Shown here: piece after piece, positions 50,509 through 59,899 of the stretch | How positions within the stretch are numbered: position 1 is the first letter of the stretch | Layout of the letters: every line of letters starts with the position of its first letter | Assembly (NCBI GenBank): GCA_963170125.1 | Contig: CAUJFI010000025.1 | Location: forward strand, 1-64,000 | Origin: Deinococcota bacterium | GTDB lineage: Bacteria; Deinococcota; Deinococci; Deinococcales; Trueperaceae | DNA length: 64,000 nucleotides | Direction of reading: 5' to 3' | The notes under the pieces: model-generated | The model's database searches: none | What the model saw: the letters and a program-made list of their open reading frames with translations, nothing else | What the model was told of the DNA's origin: nothing | Translations under genes and position numbers: made by a program

Positions 50509-51513
50509 TCAGGCGAACGCCTCCGCGAGCAACGCGTAAGACCGCATGCGCTCCTCGTGCGCCGCGATGTGGGTGGTGACGATGAGCTCGTCGACCTCGA
50601 GCCGCTCCGCCAGCTCCAGGAGCCGAGAGCGCACGCGGTCCGGCGTGCCCCACACGAGCATGCGGCGCGAGTGCTCGGCCATCGCGGCCTCCTCCGGCGT
50701 GAACCGGTAGGCCGCGACCTCCTCGGCCGTCGGTAGGGGCCCTCGCTCGTTGCGCCTTATCCGCAGCCACATGAGGTCGTGCCCACGCGCCAACTCCTCG
50801 GCCCGCTCGGCCGTGCCGGCGCAGATGACGGAGACGCCGAGGATCGCGTACGGCGCGGCCAGCTCGGCCGAGGGCCGGAAGCCGTCGCGGTAGGCACGTA
50901 GAGCGGGGACGGCGTGATCGGGACTGAAGTGGAAGGCGAAGGAGTAGCCGCGCCCGGTCTGGGCCGCGTACCGAGCGCCGTACATGCTCGATCCCAGGAT
51001 CCAGAGGGGCGGGAGCTTCACGCCAGGCAGCGCGGCGCTCACACGACCCAACGGGTGGCCCCCCAGGAAGTCCGACTCGCCCGCGTAGGCTCGAAGCATC
51101 TCGACCTGCTCCGGGAAGTCGTCCGCGGCGAGGTGGTCGGCGCTGCGTCGCAGCGCGAGCGCCGTGACCTGGTCGGTCCCCGGGGCGCGCCCAAGGCCAA
51201 GGTCGATACGGCCCGGGTACAACGCCTCGAGCGTGAGGAAGTCCTCGGCCACCTTCAGCGGCGAGTGGTTCGGCAGCATGACGCCGCCGGAGCCGACGCG
51301 GATGCTCGTAGTCTCGCGGGCCAGGACGGCGATCAGGGTGGCAGTGGACATCGAGGCGAACGCCGGGGTGTTGTGATGCTCGGCGACCCAGACCCGGCGG
51401 TAGCCCGCCGCTTCCGCAAGGCGGGCGAGCTCGACGCTGTTGCGGAACGCATCCGTGGCGCTGCCGTCGGGTGGGACGGGCACGAGGTCCAAGACGGAGA
51501 GTGGGATGCTCAT
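50509..51513 (-). CDS. Luciferase-like flavin-dependent monooxygenase
   Basis: 334-residue LLM-class TIM-barrel protein. RVWVAEHHNTPAFASMSTATLIAVLA, IRVGSGGVMLPNHSPLKVAEDFLTLEALYPGRIDLGLGRAPGTD and PPLWILGSSMYGARYAA are characteristic of the MsnO8 branch of bacterial-luciferase-like oxidoreductases, which use FMN (or rarely F420). The substrate is unknown. TAACGT ends six bases before the ATG. The gene is separated from the exporter by the attenuator region. Confidence 0.88.
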   Translation of the reverse strand: MSIPLSVLDLVPVPPDGSATDAFRNSVELARLAEAAGYRRVWVAEHHNTPAFASMSTATLIAVLARETTSIRVGSGGVMLPNHSPLKVAEDFLTLEALYPGRIDLGLGRAPGTDQVTALALRRSADHLAADDFPEQVEMLRAYAGESDFLGGHPLGRVSAALPGVKLPPLWILGSSMYGARYAAQTGRGYSFAFHFSPDHAVPALRAYRDGFRPSAELAAPYAILGVSVICAGTAERAEELARGHDLMWLRIRRNERGPLPTAEEVAAYRFTPEEAAMAEHSRRMLVWGTPDRVRSRLLELAERLEVDELIVTTHIAAHEERMRSYALLAEAFA

Positions 51514-51519
51514 GCGACG

Positions 51520-51525
51520 ACGTTA
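51520..51525 (-). promoter_or_regulatory. Leaderless-type -10 box
   Basis: TAACGT on the minus strand ends six bases before the ATG of the monooxygenase. Confidence 0.6.
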
Positions 51526-51588
51526 ACCGGCCTCCGATCGGCCCTAGGTATCCGCCATCCGGACACCCCCCATGAGTCAGAATGGCGC

Positions 51589-52392
51589 ATGCCTGCAAGG
51601 GCCGGCGCACCGTCCGGCACTCGATCCGTCACCTACCGCGGAACGGTCCTGGACCTGCTGGTCGTGGCCTTGAACCTGGTGGCGGGCCCCCGAGCCACCG
51701 ACTGGGTGACGGACCTCATCAGTTACGCGCCGGACGAGAGGACGCAGGGGCTGATCGTCGGCATCGGGACGGGCGCCATGCTCCTGCTGCCCGCGCTCGC
51801 GGCCGTGTTGAAGCGCCGCCGCACGCAGGCGCGCCTGGCGGCTCTGGCCGAGCAGGAGGGCGTGGAGCGGATCCAGCTCCGCACGGGCTGCCTCTTCAAC
51901 CCGATCTTCTACCTCTCGGTCAACCTGATCCTCGGCTGCGCCGTGGTGGCCGGCATCGGACCGCTGGTCTTCGGCTCCGATCTCATGGACCGCGGCGAGG
52001 TGTTCGTCCCGCTAATCCTCGGCGTCATAGTGGCGAGCGTCTGGCAGACGGTCATCGTCTACCGCTACTTCGAGCCGCTGCCGGCCAAGGCGCGCCCGTC
52101 AAGGTTCCTCGAGTCGCGCGCCGCGGAGTTCCTTGGCGACGCCTGCATCTACGTCAACACCATGCTCTTCCAGGTCGTGTGGCTGACGGTCGCCACGACC
52201 CAGTTCGAGCCCGTCACGAGCGTCCAGGACGCCTTCGGGCGCCTGTTCTACATCTTCTTCGCGGCGCTGCTCGCCTACTTCCCACCGCGCATGCTCTACC
52301 TGGTCGAGGAGCTGCGCCGGCCGCGCGGGTACCTGACGCTCCTGCTGGCCAACGCCGCCATGCTCTACCGGCTGTTCGTGGGCGGGGGCTGA
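51589..52392 (+). CDS. Multi-helix membrane protein, unknown function
   Basis: 267 residues with about six hydrophobic segments. A cytoplasmic arginine-rich loop (KRRRTQARLAALAEQEGVERIQLRTG) follows the second. NPIFYLSVNLILGCAVV, EFLGDACIYVNTMLFQVVWL and YIFFAALLAYFPPRMLYLVEEL are further helices. I do not recognise a family. CAGAAT ends five bases before the ATG at 51589, and upstream sequence in this frame is antisense to the monooxygenase. Confidence 0.65.
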   Translation: MPARAGAPSGTRSVTYRGTVLDLLVVALNLVAGPRATDWVTDLISYAPDERTQGLIVGIGTGAMLLLPALAAVLKRRRTQARLAALAEQEGVERIQLRTGCLFNPIFYLSVNLILGCAVVAGIGPLVFGSDLMDRGEVFVPLILGVIVASVWQTVIVYRYFEPLPAKARPSRFLESRAAEFLGDACIYVNTMLFQVVWLTVATTQFEPVTSVQDAFGRLFYIFFAALLAYFPPRMLYLVEELRRPRGYLTLLLANAAMLYRLFVGGG

Positions 52393-52446
52393 GCGGCCGC
52401 CATCGCGTGTAGGGTCCCCAGGTCGTTCGTGGCGGGGGTCGAGGAG

Positions 52447-54201
52447 CTAGTCGGTCACCTGTGACAACCGGCGCTTGAAGGCGCCCATCGAGTCCTCGGT
52501 CGCCACGACCGTCAGCCTGTCGCCCGCGTGCAGCTCGGTGGAGCCGTCCGGGATGATCGCCTGGTCGCCCCTTAGCACGCTCATGAGCAGTACCTCGGCC
52601 GGGAGCGCGAGGGCGCGCAGCGGCACGCCCGCCAGGCCGCTCCCCTCGGGGACCTGCGCCATGAAGACGAGCTCCTGACCGCCCGCCAACGGCACGCTGT
52701 CACCTTGCTGCAGGCGCTTCACGAGTTCGCTGTCGACGACCGCGGGGTCGAGCGTGACGGCGCGTTGCTTGAGGAGCCTGACCACGGTCTGCAGGTACTC
52801 GGCCTGATGGACGGGGCTGTCGCCGGGGTGAGCCACCGCGTCTTCGTGCAGGGTGGGGTACTTCATGCCGCGGCTGATGCGCTCCTGGACCATGAAGCTG
52901 ATGGCGACCGCCATCATGGTCGGCAGGATGAGCTGGTAACCGCCCGTCATCTCGGCGACCATGATGAGCGTGGCCAGGGGAACCCTCGCGGCCCCGGCGA
53001 ACACGGCCGCCATGCCCACCACCGCGAACGTCTGCGGGGGTGGCGCCGACGGCGTGATGGCGCCGAGACCAGCGGCCATGAAGCCCCCTAGCATCACGCC
53101 GACGTACAGGCTCGGGGCGAACGTGCCCCCGGACCCTCCCGAGCCGATGGTGAGGGCCATCGTGACGAGCTTGCCGACCGCCAACGCGAGCATCAGCCAT
53201 AGCCCCAAATGGCCGTCGAGGGCGAGCTGCATCCACCCGTAACCGCTGCCGAGGAGCTGCGGGAACACCATCCCGATCAGCCCCATGGCGAGGCCGCCGA
53301 GCGCAGGCTTGAGGAAGGCGCGCAGCTTGAGCGCGGAGAACCAATCGCGCACGGCGTAGTAGACGAGCGGAACGAGCACGGCGAGGAGCCCGGCGGCCAC
53401 GCCGAGGAGGGCGTACCACCCCAGTTCGCGCACGCCGGTGAAGCTGATGCCTGCGCTCAGCTCGAACAGGGGCGCGAAGCCCGTGAACGTGCCGCTGACG
53501 GCGTAGGCGGTGGCCGCGCCGATGAACGTGAACACGAGGGCGGCGCTCTCGAAGGCGAGGCTGCTGTAGAGCACCTCGACTGCGAAGATAGCCGTGCCGA
53601 GCGGGCTGCGGAAGATGGCGGACAGCCCGGCAGCCATGCCCGCCAGCATGAGCGTGCGCCGTTCGTCGTCCGGGAGCTTCAACCAAGTAGCGGTGATGGC
53701 GCCGAAACCGGAGGCGATCTGCGCCGTTGGGCCCTCGCGACCGGCGGAGCCGCCGGAGCCGATGGTGATGGCGCTCGCGACGGTCTTGACGATGGGGATG
53801 CGCGTCCGGACATAGCCGCCGAGGCGGTGGAACGAGCGGATAGCGGCGTCCGTGCCGTGCCCCTCTGCCTCCGGCGCCACGGCGGCGATCAGCAGCCCGA
53901 CCAGCAGGCCCCCCAAGGTCGTGGACACGGGGATCAACCAGTTGAGCACCGGTTGTGCCGGCGAGGCCCCGAGCGCCACCGCCTGTTCGGGCTCGAGGGC
54001 CGGCATGCCCGCGATGCCCACGATGAACAGGTCGCTGGCGACGTTGACCATCCACAGGAAGAGATGGGCCCCGCCGGCGCCTACGAAGCCGACGATGACG
54101 CTGAGGAGCACCAGCCTTGAGGTCTTGTCGAGTCTGAGGAGCCAGGTCACGTACGCCCTTCGGAACGGCATACGGTAACCCGTTCGCGGTCGGGTGGGCA
54201 C
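52447..54201 (-). CDS. ClC-type chloride channel/antiporter with C-terminal RCK_C domain
   Basis: 584 residues. The ClC selectivity segments are present: GSGGSAGREGP (containing the gating glutamate) near residue 150, and GSGGSGGTFAPSLYVG near 360. About residue 500 to the end is a TrkA-C/RCK_C-like domain (VPLRALALPAEVLLMSVLRGDQAIIPDGSTELHAGDRLTVVA), probably a regulatory ligand site. It exchanges chloride for protons or conducts anions. GTG at 54201 gives this length; ATG at 54171 (MPFRRAYV) would shorten it by ten residues and is equally plausible. Confidence 0.9.
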   Translation of the reverse strand: MPTRPRTGYRMPFRRAYVTWLLRLDKTSRLVLLSVIVGFVGAGGAHLFLWMVNVASDLFIVGIAGMPALEPEQAVALGASPAQPVLNWLIPVSTTLGGLLVGLLIAAVAPEAEGHGTDAAIRSFHRLGGYVRTRIPIVKTVASAITIGSGGSAGREGPTAQIASGFGAITATWLKLPDDERRTLMLAGMAAGLSAIFRSPLGTAIFAVEVLYSSLAFESAALVFTFIGAATAYAVSGTFTGFAPLFELSAGISFTGVRELGWYALLGVAAGLLAVLVPLVYYAVRDWFSALKLRAFLKPALGGLAMGLIGMVFPQLLGSGYGWMQLALDGHLGLWLMLALAVGKLVTMALTIGSGGSGGTFAPSLYVGVMLGGFMAAGLGAITPSAPPPQTFAVVGMAAVFAGAARVPLATLIMVAEMTGGYQLILPTMMAVAISFMVQERISRGMKYPTLHEDAVAHPGDSPVHQAEYLQTVVRLLKQRAVTLDPAVVDSELVKRLQQGDSVPLAGGQELVFMAQVPEGSGLAGVPLRALALPAEVLLMSVLRGDQAIIPDGSTELHAGDRLTVVATEDSMGAFKRRLSQVTD

Positions 54202-54266
54202 CGATCCGTTCGGCTACCGCGACATAGACCCATGATCGAGGCCCGCCTCCGATGCCGGCTACGCCG

Positions 54267-55067
54267 CTAGCCCACCACCGGCCTGACCGTGAGCGCCTGC
54301 GCCAGGGCGCCGAACGGCCCGGACTCGTCGTGGAGGACGCTGCGTGTCATGCCGAGGCCCGTCGGCCCGAACGCGACGGTCGTGTCGAGCCCGAGCCAAC
54401 CCGCTGCCGGCGCGCGGAAGAGGTGCACCGTCAGGTCGAGGTTCGGGAAGGCGGCCTCGTCCATGGCCACGCGCGGCGACATGCCGTTGGCGACGTCGAT
54501 CAGGCCGAGGACCGTGGCGGTCGGGCTGACGCGCTCGCCCGCGATGAGCTCGAGGCCCGTGCGCACCCAGCCGGTCGCGCGACCCGGTTCGCTCTGCGAG
54601 CGTCGGAGCTCGACCGAGCGCACGAACTCGCCGTACCAGTAGTCGCCGAGCTCCGCCGGGGGCGTGTCGGCCGGACCCGGTATGCGGGGCAGCGCCGTGC
54701 CCGCCATGTGGGCCGTCGCGTAGGCCGCGGCCAGCCAGGCGCGGGCGACGACGGCGGGCCTGCCCGCGTGGCTGAGGCGCGCGCTCACGAGCTCGATCGT
54801 CCTACCGGGCCGCACGAGCTCGACCTCGATCTCGACGGGCTCGACGGGCACGGTGCCCAGGATGTCGTAGGTCACGCGCGCGACCTGCAGGTCGCCGCGT
54901 CCGCGTGCGGCGGCGTCCACCTCGATGGCGTGGGCCAGCGCACCGAAGAGCGGCGCGACGTGGTACTCGGCGGGGTTCCAGGCCCCGCCCACGTACCTGG
55001 TGGGCCGGAGGCGCGTGGTCGATTCGCGGACGAAGTAGGCGTTCGGCGTCGTCTCGCCTTCACTCAT
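54267..55067 (-). CDS. Acyl-CoA thioesterase family protein
   Basis: 266 residues, a double hot-dog fold of the TesB-like/4HBT_3 type: YVGGAWNPAEYHVAPLFGALAHAIE at the first domain, LGTVPVEPVEIEVELVRPGRTIELVSARLSHAG, and FPNLDLTVHLFRAPAAGWLGLDTTVAFGPTGLGMTRSVLHDESGPFG in the second. It presumably hydrolyses acyl-CoA. ATG at 55067 follows a GATGAT element by six bases; the frame above it overlaps the transporter gene and is rejected. Confidence 0.82.
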   Translation of the reverse strand: MSEGETTPNAYFVRESTTRLRPTRYVGGAWNPAEYHVAPLFGALAHAIEVDAAARGRGDLQVARVTYDILGTVPVEPVEIEVELVRPGRTIELVSARLSHAGRPAVVARAWLAAAYATAHMAGTALPRIPGPADTPPAELGDYWYGEFVRSVELRRSQSEPGRATGWVRTGLELIAGERVSPTATVLGLIDVANGMSPRVAMDEAAFPNLDLTVHLFRAPAAGWLGLDTTVAFGPTGLGMTRSVLHDESGPFGALAQALTVRPVVG

Positions 55068-55074
55068 TGGGGCA

Positions 55075-56016
55075 TCATCGCACCCCTGCGCGCCGCAACT
55101 GCACGACGAGCGTCCCGACGACGACCAGCCCGAAAGCCACGACCTGCCTGATTCCGAGCGGCTCACCCAGGAAGAAGTAGGCGAGCACGGCGACCTGCAC
55201 CAGCATCGTGTTGTTGATGACGCTCGATTCGGTGGCCGAGAGCCTACGCAACGTGAGGTTCCACAGCGTGAACGCGAAGGCGGTGTTGACGAGCGCCAGC
55301 CACACCACGATCAGCCAGCCGCGCGCCGAGAGCGCCGGCAGGCCTTGCACGAACGCCCCGGCCCCTAGCAGCACCAAGGCCCCGGCTCCCATGCTCACCG
55401 CGGTCACGACGAGCGGCCCGAGCTTGCCGCCGCGGTTGACGGCCCTGCCGAGCAGCGCGGAGGCGGCGTTCGCCAGGGCGCCTAGCCCGGCTACCGCCCA
55501 ACCGACCGCCGCGCCCGCCGCTGCGCCGGTCGCGCCCGCGCCCGGCGCTCCCGCTCCCGGTAGGAAGTACACGAGCGCCCCGACGAGCACCAGCCCGACG
55601 CCGACCCACTGCGCCGGTCTGAGCCCCTCGGCGAGCAAGAAGGTGCCGAGCAGCGCCACGAGCACGGGCGTGAGCGAGAGGGCCAGGCTCACGGACTGGG
55701 CCGGCAAGTAGGCGAGCGCGACGAACTGCGCGCCCTGGGTGAGGCTGTACATGACGAGCCCGAGGAGCACCAGGGCGAGCCATGCGCGCGCGCCGAGCGC
55801 CGCGACGGCCGCGCGGCGCGCCGGGCCGGCCAGCAGCGCCGCCCACAGCACCGTGGCCGCGAGCGTGTAGCGCAAGCCCGCGAACGTGAGGGGCGGGATC
55901 TCGCCCAACCCTTGCTTGATGAGCACCCATGAGCTCGACCAGAGCAGGGTGACGAACAACGCCTGCAGGACCGCGACGAAGTGGTTGCCTTGGGGTGGGA
56001 CCTGTTCTCGAGCCAT
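55075..56016 (-). CDS. EamA/DMT-family transporter
   Basis: 313 residues with ten hydrophobic helices in two EamA repeats. LWSSSWVLIKQGLGEIPPLTFAGLRYTLAA and ALAYLPAQSVSLALSLTPVLVALLGTFLLAEGLRPAQWVGVGLVLVGALVYF mark the first repeat and NTMLVQVAVLAYFFLGEPLGIRQVVAFGLVVVGTLVV the second. It probably exports or imports a small metabolite; the substrate is unknown. ATG at 56016 has GGAG seven bases upstream. The thioesterase follows eight bases after the stop. Confidence 0.87.
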   Translation of the reverse strand: MAREQVPPQGNHFVAVLQALFVTLLWSSSWVLIKQGLGEIPPLTFAGLRYTLAATVLWAALLAGPARRAAVAALGARAWLALVLLGLVMYSLTQGAQFVALAYLPAQSVSLALSLTPVLVALLGTFLLAEGLRPAQWVGVGLVLVGALVYFLPGAGAPGAGATGAAAGAAVGWAVAGLGALANAASALLGRAVNRGGKLGPLVVTAVSMGAGALVLLGAGAFVQGLPALSARGWLIVVWLALVNTAFAFTLWNLTLRRLSATESSVINNTMLVQVAVLAYFFLGEPLGIRQVVAFGLVVVGTLVVQLRRAGVR

Positions 56017-56322
56017 ACGGCGTCTCCGGCTGGTTCGCGCGGCCCCGGCCGGTCCGGTGCGGGACCCAGCTAGCGCCTGCGCGAGACCTACCCCCTCGAG
56101 GCTTCTATCCGGTGAGGTGCCTGCCGTTTCGCGCCCGCCGCTTGCCTGTCTCGGCCGCCGCTTGCGCAGCGTTCGCTTAGGCGCGACCCGGCGTTACGTG
56201 GCGCTCGGTCCTGGCCCGGTGCTTGATCGGCGGAACCCTAGCCACCCCTTGGTCGCGAGGCCAGCGTAACCCGCGATGGCTACCTTTGCCGAACCCGCCT
56301 GTCATGAAGGCAGGCACGTCGT
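56017..56322. other. Intergenic region without recognised gene
   Basis: 306 bases between the EamA gene start and the DHA2 gene end, both on the minus strand. The end near 56302-56312 contains a weak GCCTG/CAGGC hairpin that could terminate the DHA2 transcript. I see no RNA gene, repeat or convincing open frame. Confidence 0.5.
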
Positions 56323-58143
56323 TCACTCCCCCGCCACGACCCCGTGCGTCTTGCGCAGCGGCTTCTCCGGCAGGAACCAGGTGACGAGCCAGCCGGCGAG
56401 GACGATGAACCCGACGATGAAGTAGATGTGCGTCACGGCGGTCGCGAACGACACGCGCACCGCCCGTACGACCTGGGCGGTGAGCGTCTGCACCTGGCTC
56501 GTGAACTCCTCGCGCAGACGCTCGAGGAAGGCGGTCCGTCCAGCCTCGCTGCTCTTCGTCGCCGAGTAGCCGGCCAGGATGCCGGTCACCGCCGCGTCCG
56601 GCAGGGCCGACTCGTTGAGCGCGCGCGAGACCGCCCCGTCGTCACCGGAACTCACCGCCGCGGCCAACTCCTCGTAGGTCGCCTCGAACTGATCCGCGAT
56701 GCCCTGGGCTATCGCGTCCGCGCCCCCGGAGGTGGAGCCCTCGGCCGCTATGCCGCCCTGCCCACCCAGGCCCCCGCCCGCCGCGGCGCCGGCCGGCATG
56801 TTGGTGGCGAAGGCGTTCACGAGCCCGGTGGTGAGCACGGTGCCGAGGAGCGCGGTGCCGAGGGCGCCGCCTATCTGCCTGAAGAACTGGACGGCGCTGG
56901 TCGCCTGGCCGATCTTCCGGAAGTCGACCGAGTTCTGGACGGCCAGCGTGTAGAGGGGCATGGACGGCCCGAGGCCGAGGCCGACTATCACCATGAAGAG
57001 CGTGACGCGCCAGTAGGGCACGTCCGGGCCCATCCGCGAGAGGAGGTAGATGCCTACCAGCAGCAGGACGCCAGCGACGAGGAGGATGCGCCGGTAGTGC
57101 CCGAGGCGCGAGACGAGCTGGCCCGCGATCGTCGAGCCGACCGTCACGCCGAGCGACAGCGGCACGAGGCTCAGGCCGGCGCGCGTGGCGGACACGCCGA
57201 GCACGTTGACCATGAACAGCGGCAGGAACGCGACCAAGCTGAGGAAGGCCGCGCCAAGGAAGAACACTGCGATGTTGGCCGTGCGGAAGACCGAGTCCTT
57301 GAAGAGGGTCAGATCGAGGATCGGGCTCCTCGCGAAGAAGGAGCGCAGGACGAACAGGGCGAGGACGACCACGCCGACGCCGAGGAGGACCAGCGTGGTC
57401 GGCGAGCCCCACGGGTGCTCGGTCTTGTCGAGCTGCAGCCCGAGCACCATCGGCCCGAGCCCGCCGAACAGGAGCACGACGGAGAGCAGGTCGAGGCTCC
57501 CCCTCTCCCCTCTCGGGACCAGGCGCGGCATGCGCGTGGTGACGAACCAGAGAGCCAGGATGCCGAACGGCAGGTTCACGTAGAAGACCCAGCGCCAGCC
57601 GGCGATGCCGGGGATCAGGCCGCCGCCGTGGTCCGTCAGGAAGCCACCGATGAGCGGTCCGAGCACGCTCGCGATCCCGAACACGCTGCCGACCAGGCCC
57701 TGGTACTTGCCGCGCTCGGCGGGCGGGAAGAGGTCGGCGATGATGATGAACGCGAGCCCGAGCAGCCCGGCGCCGCCGAGCCCCTGGAAGGCGCGGAAGA
57801 CGATGAGTTGCGTCATGCCGTCGCCGAGCAGCGGCAGCGTGCCGAACTCACCGGCCAGCCCGCACAGGAACGAGCCGCTCAGGAACAGGCCGATGGCCCA
57901 GAGCTCGACCTTCTTCCGGTCGAACATGTCCGCGAGCTTGCCGTAGATCGGCACCAGCACCGTCGAGACCATCAGGTACGCGGTGAACACCCACGCGTAG
58001 CGGTCGAGGCCGCCGAGGTCCTCGACGATCTTGGGGAGTGCCGTGGAGACGATCGTCTGGTCGATGGCCGCGAGGAACATGGCCAGGAGGATGCCGGCGA
58101 GGATGTAGTTCCGGTCGCGTGTCGAGATGGTGGCACTGCTCAC
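56323..58143 (-). CDS. MFS drug transporter, DHA2 (14-helix) type
   Basis: 606 residues. [25 protein letters not shown] is the helix 1 signature of DHA2 drug:H+ antiporters, followed by [15 protein letters not shown] and [17 protein letters not shown] large extracytoplasmic loop before the last helix (about 470-570, [13 protein letters not shown] and [17 protein letters not shown]) is longer than typical. GTG at 58143 is chosen because TAGCAT ends seven bases upstream; the frame above adds arginine-rich sequence overlapping the thiP promoter. Confidence 0.9.
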   Translation of the reverse strand: MSSATISTRDRNYILAGILLAMFLAAIDQTIVSTALPKIVEDLGGLDRYAWVFTAYLMVSTVLVPIYGKLADMFDRKKVELWAIGLFLSGSFLCGLAGEFGTLPLLGDGMTQLIVFRAFQGLGGAGLLGLAFIIIADLFPPAERGKYQGLVGSVFGIASVLGPLIGGFLTDHGGGLIPGIAGWRWVFYVNLPFGILALWFVTTRMPRLVPRGERGSLDLLSVVLLFGGLGPMVLGLQLDKTEHPWGSPTTLVLLGVGVVVLALFVLRSFFARSPILDLTLFKDSVFRTANIAVFFLGAAFLSLVAFLPLFMVNVLGVSATRAGLSLVPLSLGVTVGSTIAGQLVSRLGHYRRILLVAGVLLLVGIYLLSRMGPDVPYWRVTLFMVIVGLGLGPSMPLYTLAVQNSVDFRKIGQATSAVQFFRQIGGALGTALLGTVLTTGLVNAFATNMPAGAAAGGGLGGQGGIAAEGSTSGGADAIAQGIADQFEATYEELAAAVSSGDDGAVSRALNESALPDAAVTGILAGYSATKSSEAGRTAFLERLREEFTSQVQTLTAQVVRAVRVSFATAVTHIYFIVGFIVLAGWLVTWFLPEKPLRKTHGVVAGE

Positions 58144-58150
58144 GCGGCGA

Positions 58151-58156
58151 ATGCTA
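58151..58156 (-). promoter_or_regulatory. Leaderless-type -10 box
   Basis: TAGCAT on the minus strand ends seven bases before the GTG of the DHA2 transporter. Confidence 0.55.
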
Positions 58157-58221
58157 TCGCAAGGCGCGGGCGGCCGACCGTAACACGACACGCGGACCCG
58201 GTCCGCGCCCCGCCCCCGTCC

Positions 58222-58227
58222 TACACT
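58222..58227 (+). promoter_or_regulatory. Leaderless-type -10 box
   Basis: TACACT ends seven bases before the ATG of thiP at 58235. No riboswitch precedes it. Confidence 0.5.
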
Positions 58228-58234
58228 GGACCGC

Positions 58235-59830
58235 ATGCGGCCGAGCCCGACCCCACGCCTGGCCGGCGCCATCGCCACGCTCTTCCTGGCGGCGTTCCTC
58301 GCCGTGCCGCTTGCCGTGATCCTCGCGCGCAGCCTCGCCCCGAGCGCCGGCGAGCCGTTCGGCGCGGGGTTCCTGGCGGCGCTGACCGACCCTTACTACT
58401 TGGGGCGCCTAGGCTTCACGCTCGGCCAGGCGCTGCTCTCGACGGCGCTCACGGTGGTCGTCGGCCTGCCGACCGCCCTCCTCCTCGCCCGCTACCGCTT
58501 CCGGGGCAAGCGGGTCCTGACGGCCGCTTTCACGGTGCCGTTCGTGATGCCGACGGTCGTGGCCGGCATCGGGTTCCTCGCTCTCGTCGGTCCGCGCGGG
58601 GTGCTGGGGGTCGACCTGCGGAACACGCTCGCCATCGTCCTCCTCGCGCACGTCTTCTACAACTTCGCCGTCGTGGCGCGCACGGTCTCCGGCTTCCTCG
58701 AGGGCGTCGCCCCACGGCTGGAGGCGGCGGCGGCCACCCTCGGCGCGACGCCCTGGCGCGTCGTGGCGCGCGTCACCCTCCCCCTTGCGCTGCCGGCCAC
58801 GTTCGCGTCCGCGCTGCTCGTCTTCCTGTTCTGCTTCACGAGCTTCGGCGTCGTGCTCATCCTGGCGCCTGCGCCGGCCTTCGCGACGTTGGAGGTCGAG
58901 ATCTACCGCCTGACCGCCCGACTCCTCGCGCTGGACGCCGCCGCCGCGCTTGCCCTCGTGCAACTCATCCTCATGGTGGCGGTCGGCTTCATCTACACGC
59001 GGCTGCAGGAACGGCTAGCCGTGAGCGTGGTGCCCGGCGACGCCACGCGCGCACCGCGCGGCAGCGCCCACCTGCTGCTCGGCGGCACGCTCCTAGTGAC
59101 GAGCGCCTTGGTGCTCGCGCCCCTGCTCGCTTTGAGCGTTCAATCGTTCGGCAGCCCTGGCTCGCCTTGGCCGACGGCGCGCAACTACCTCGGGCTCCTC
59201 ACCCAGTCGCACACGGTTGGCTTCACGGACTTGTGGCATGCGCTGCGCAACTCGCTTGGCTTCGCTTTCAGCAGTGCGGCGCTGGCGCTCGTCGTCGGCT
59301 TCCTCTTCGCCTACGCGATCGCGCGCGGCGGCTGGCGCTGGCTCGATCAGGCCAGCCTCCTGCCGCTGGCCACCAGTCCAATCACGCTCGCCTTCGGTTA
59401 CCTACTCGCCTACCCTGCCCTCGTCGGTTCAGTTTGGGGCGTGCCTCTCGCGCACGCACTGCTGGCCTTCCCCTTCGTGACGCGCACGCTGCTACCTGCG
59501 TACCGCGCCCAACCACCCGCCTTGGCTGCCGCTGCCAGCACCCTAGGAGCGGGGCAGCTCCGTGTACTCCTGCGCGTAGAGCTCCCGCTATTGCGGCCAG
59601 CGTTCCTCACCGCTGCGGCCTTCGCTTTCGCTGTATCCATGGGCGAGTTCGGCGCCACGCTCCTCCTCGTCAGACCGGAGTTCGCCACGTTGCCGGTAGC
59701 CATCTTCGACCGCCTTGGCAGGCCAGGCGCGAGCAATTACGGGGAGGCCCTAGCGCTTGGCGTGGTGCTCATGGCCCTCACTGCTGCCGTCATGTTGGTC
59801 CTGCAGCGCCGTGGCCGCAGCGAGTTCTGA
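58235..59830 (+). CDS. thiP: ABC transporter permease, probable thiamine permease ThiP
   Basis: 531 residues, a duplicated binding-protein-dependent permease with about twelve helices. The two EAA loops are [24 protein letters not shown] and [24 protein letters not shown]. Double-length permeases of this kind are typical of ThiP and Fe3+ (SfuB-like) systems. The adjacent ATPase and thiamine pyrophosphokinase favour thiamine. Its binding protein is most likely the riboswitch-controlled thiB 13 kb away. No TPP riboswitch precedes this gene. Confidence 0.82.
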   Translation: MRPSPTPRLAGAIATLFLAAFLAVPLAVILARSLAPSAGEPFGAGFLAALTDPYYLGRLGFTLGQALLSTALTVVVGLPTALLLARYRFRGKRVLTAAFTVPFVMPTVVAGIGFLALVGPRGVLGVDLRNTLAIVLLAHVFYNFAVVARTVSGFLEGVAPRLEAAAATLGATPWRVVARVTLPLALPATFASALLVFLFCFTSFGVVLILAPAPAFATLEVEIYRLTARLLALDAAAALALVQLILMVAVGFIYTRLQERLAVSVVPGDATRAPRGSAHLLLGGTLLVTSALVLAPLLALSVQSFGSPGSPWPTARNYLGLLTQSHTVGFTDLWHALRNSLGFAFSSAALALVVGFLFAYAIARGGWRWLDQASLLPLATSPITLAFGYLLAYPALVGSVWGVPLAHALLAFPFVTRTLLPAYRAQPPALAAAASTLGAGQLRVLLRVELPLLRPAFLTAAAFAFAVSMGEFGATLLLVRPEFATLPVAIFDRLGRPGASNYGEALALGVVLMALTAAVMLVLQRRGRSEF

Positions 59831-59848
59831 GCCGCCAGGCCGCGCCGG

Positions 59849-59854
59849 TATGAT
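59849..59854 (+). promoter_or_regulatory. Possible internal promoter before thiQ
   Basis: TATGAT lies in the 69-base gap between thiP and thiQ. The -35 candidate (TTCTGA, 18 bases upstream) is poor. Confidence 0.3.
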
Positions 59855-59899
59855 GCCGGAGACCATGCCAGCCGCCATTCTCGCCGTCGAGGCCACAGC

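Noticed and set aside
56344-59853. An 1169-codon plus-strand open frame
   Set aside because: Antisense to the DHA2 transporter and out of frame with thiP. It has no domain-like sequence and is an artefact of high GC content.
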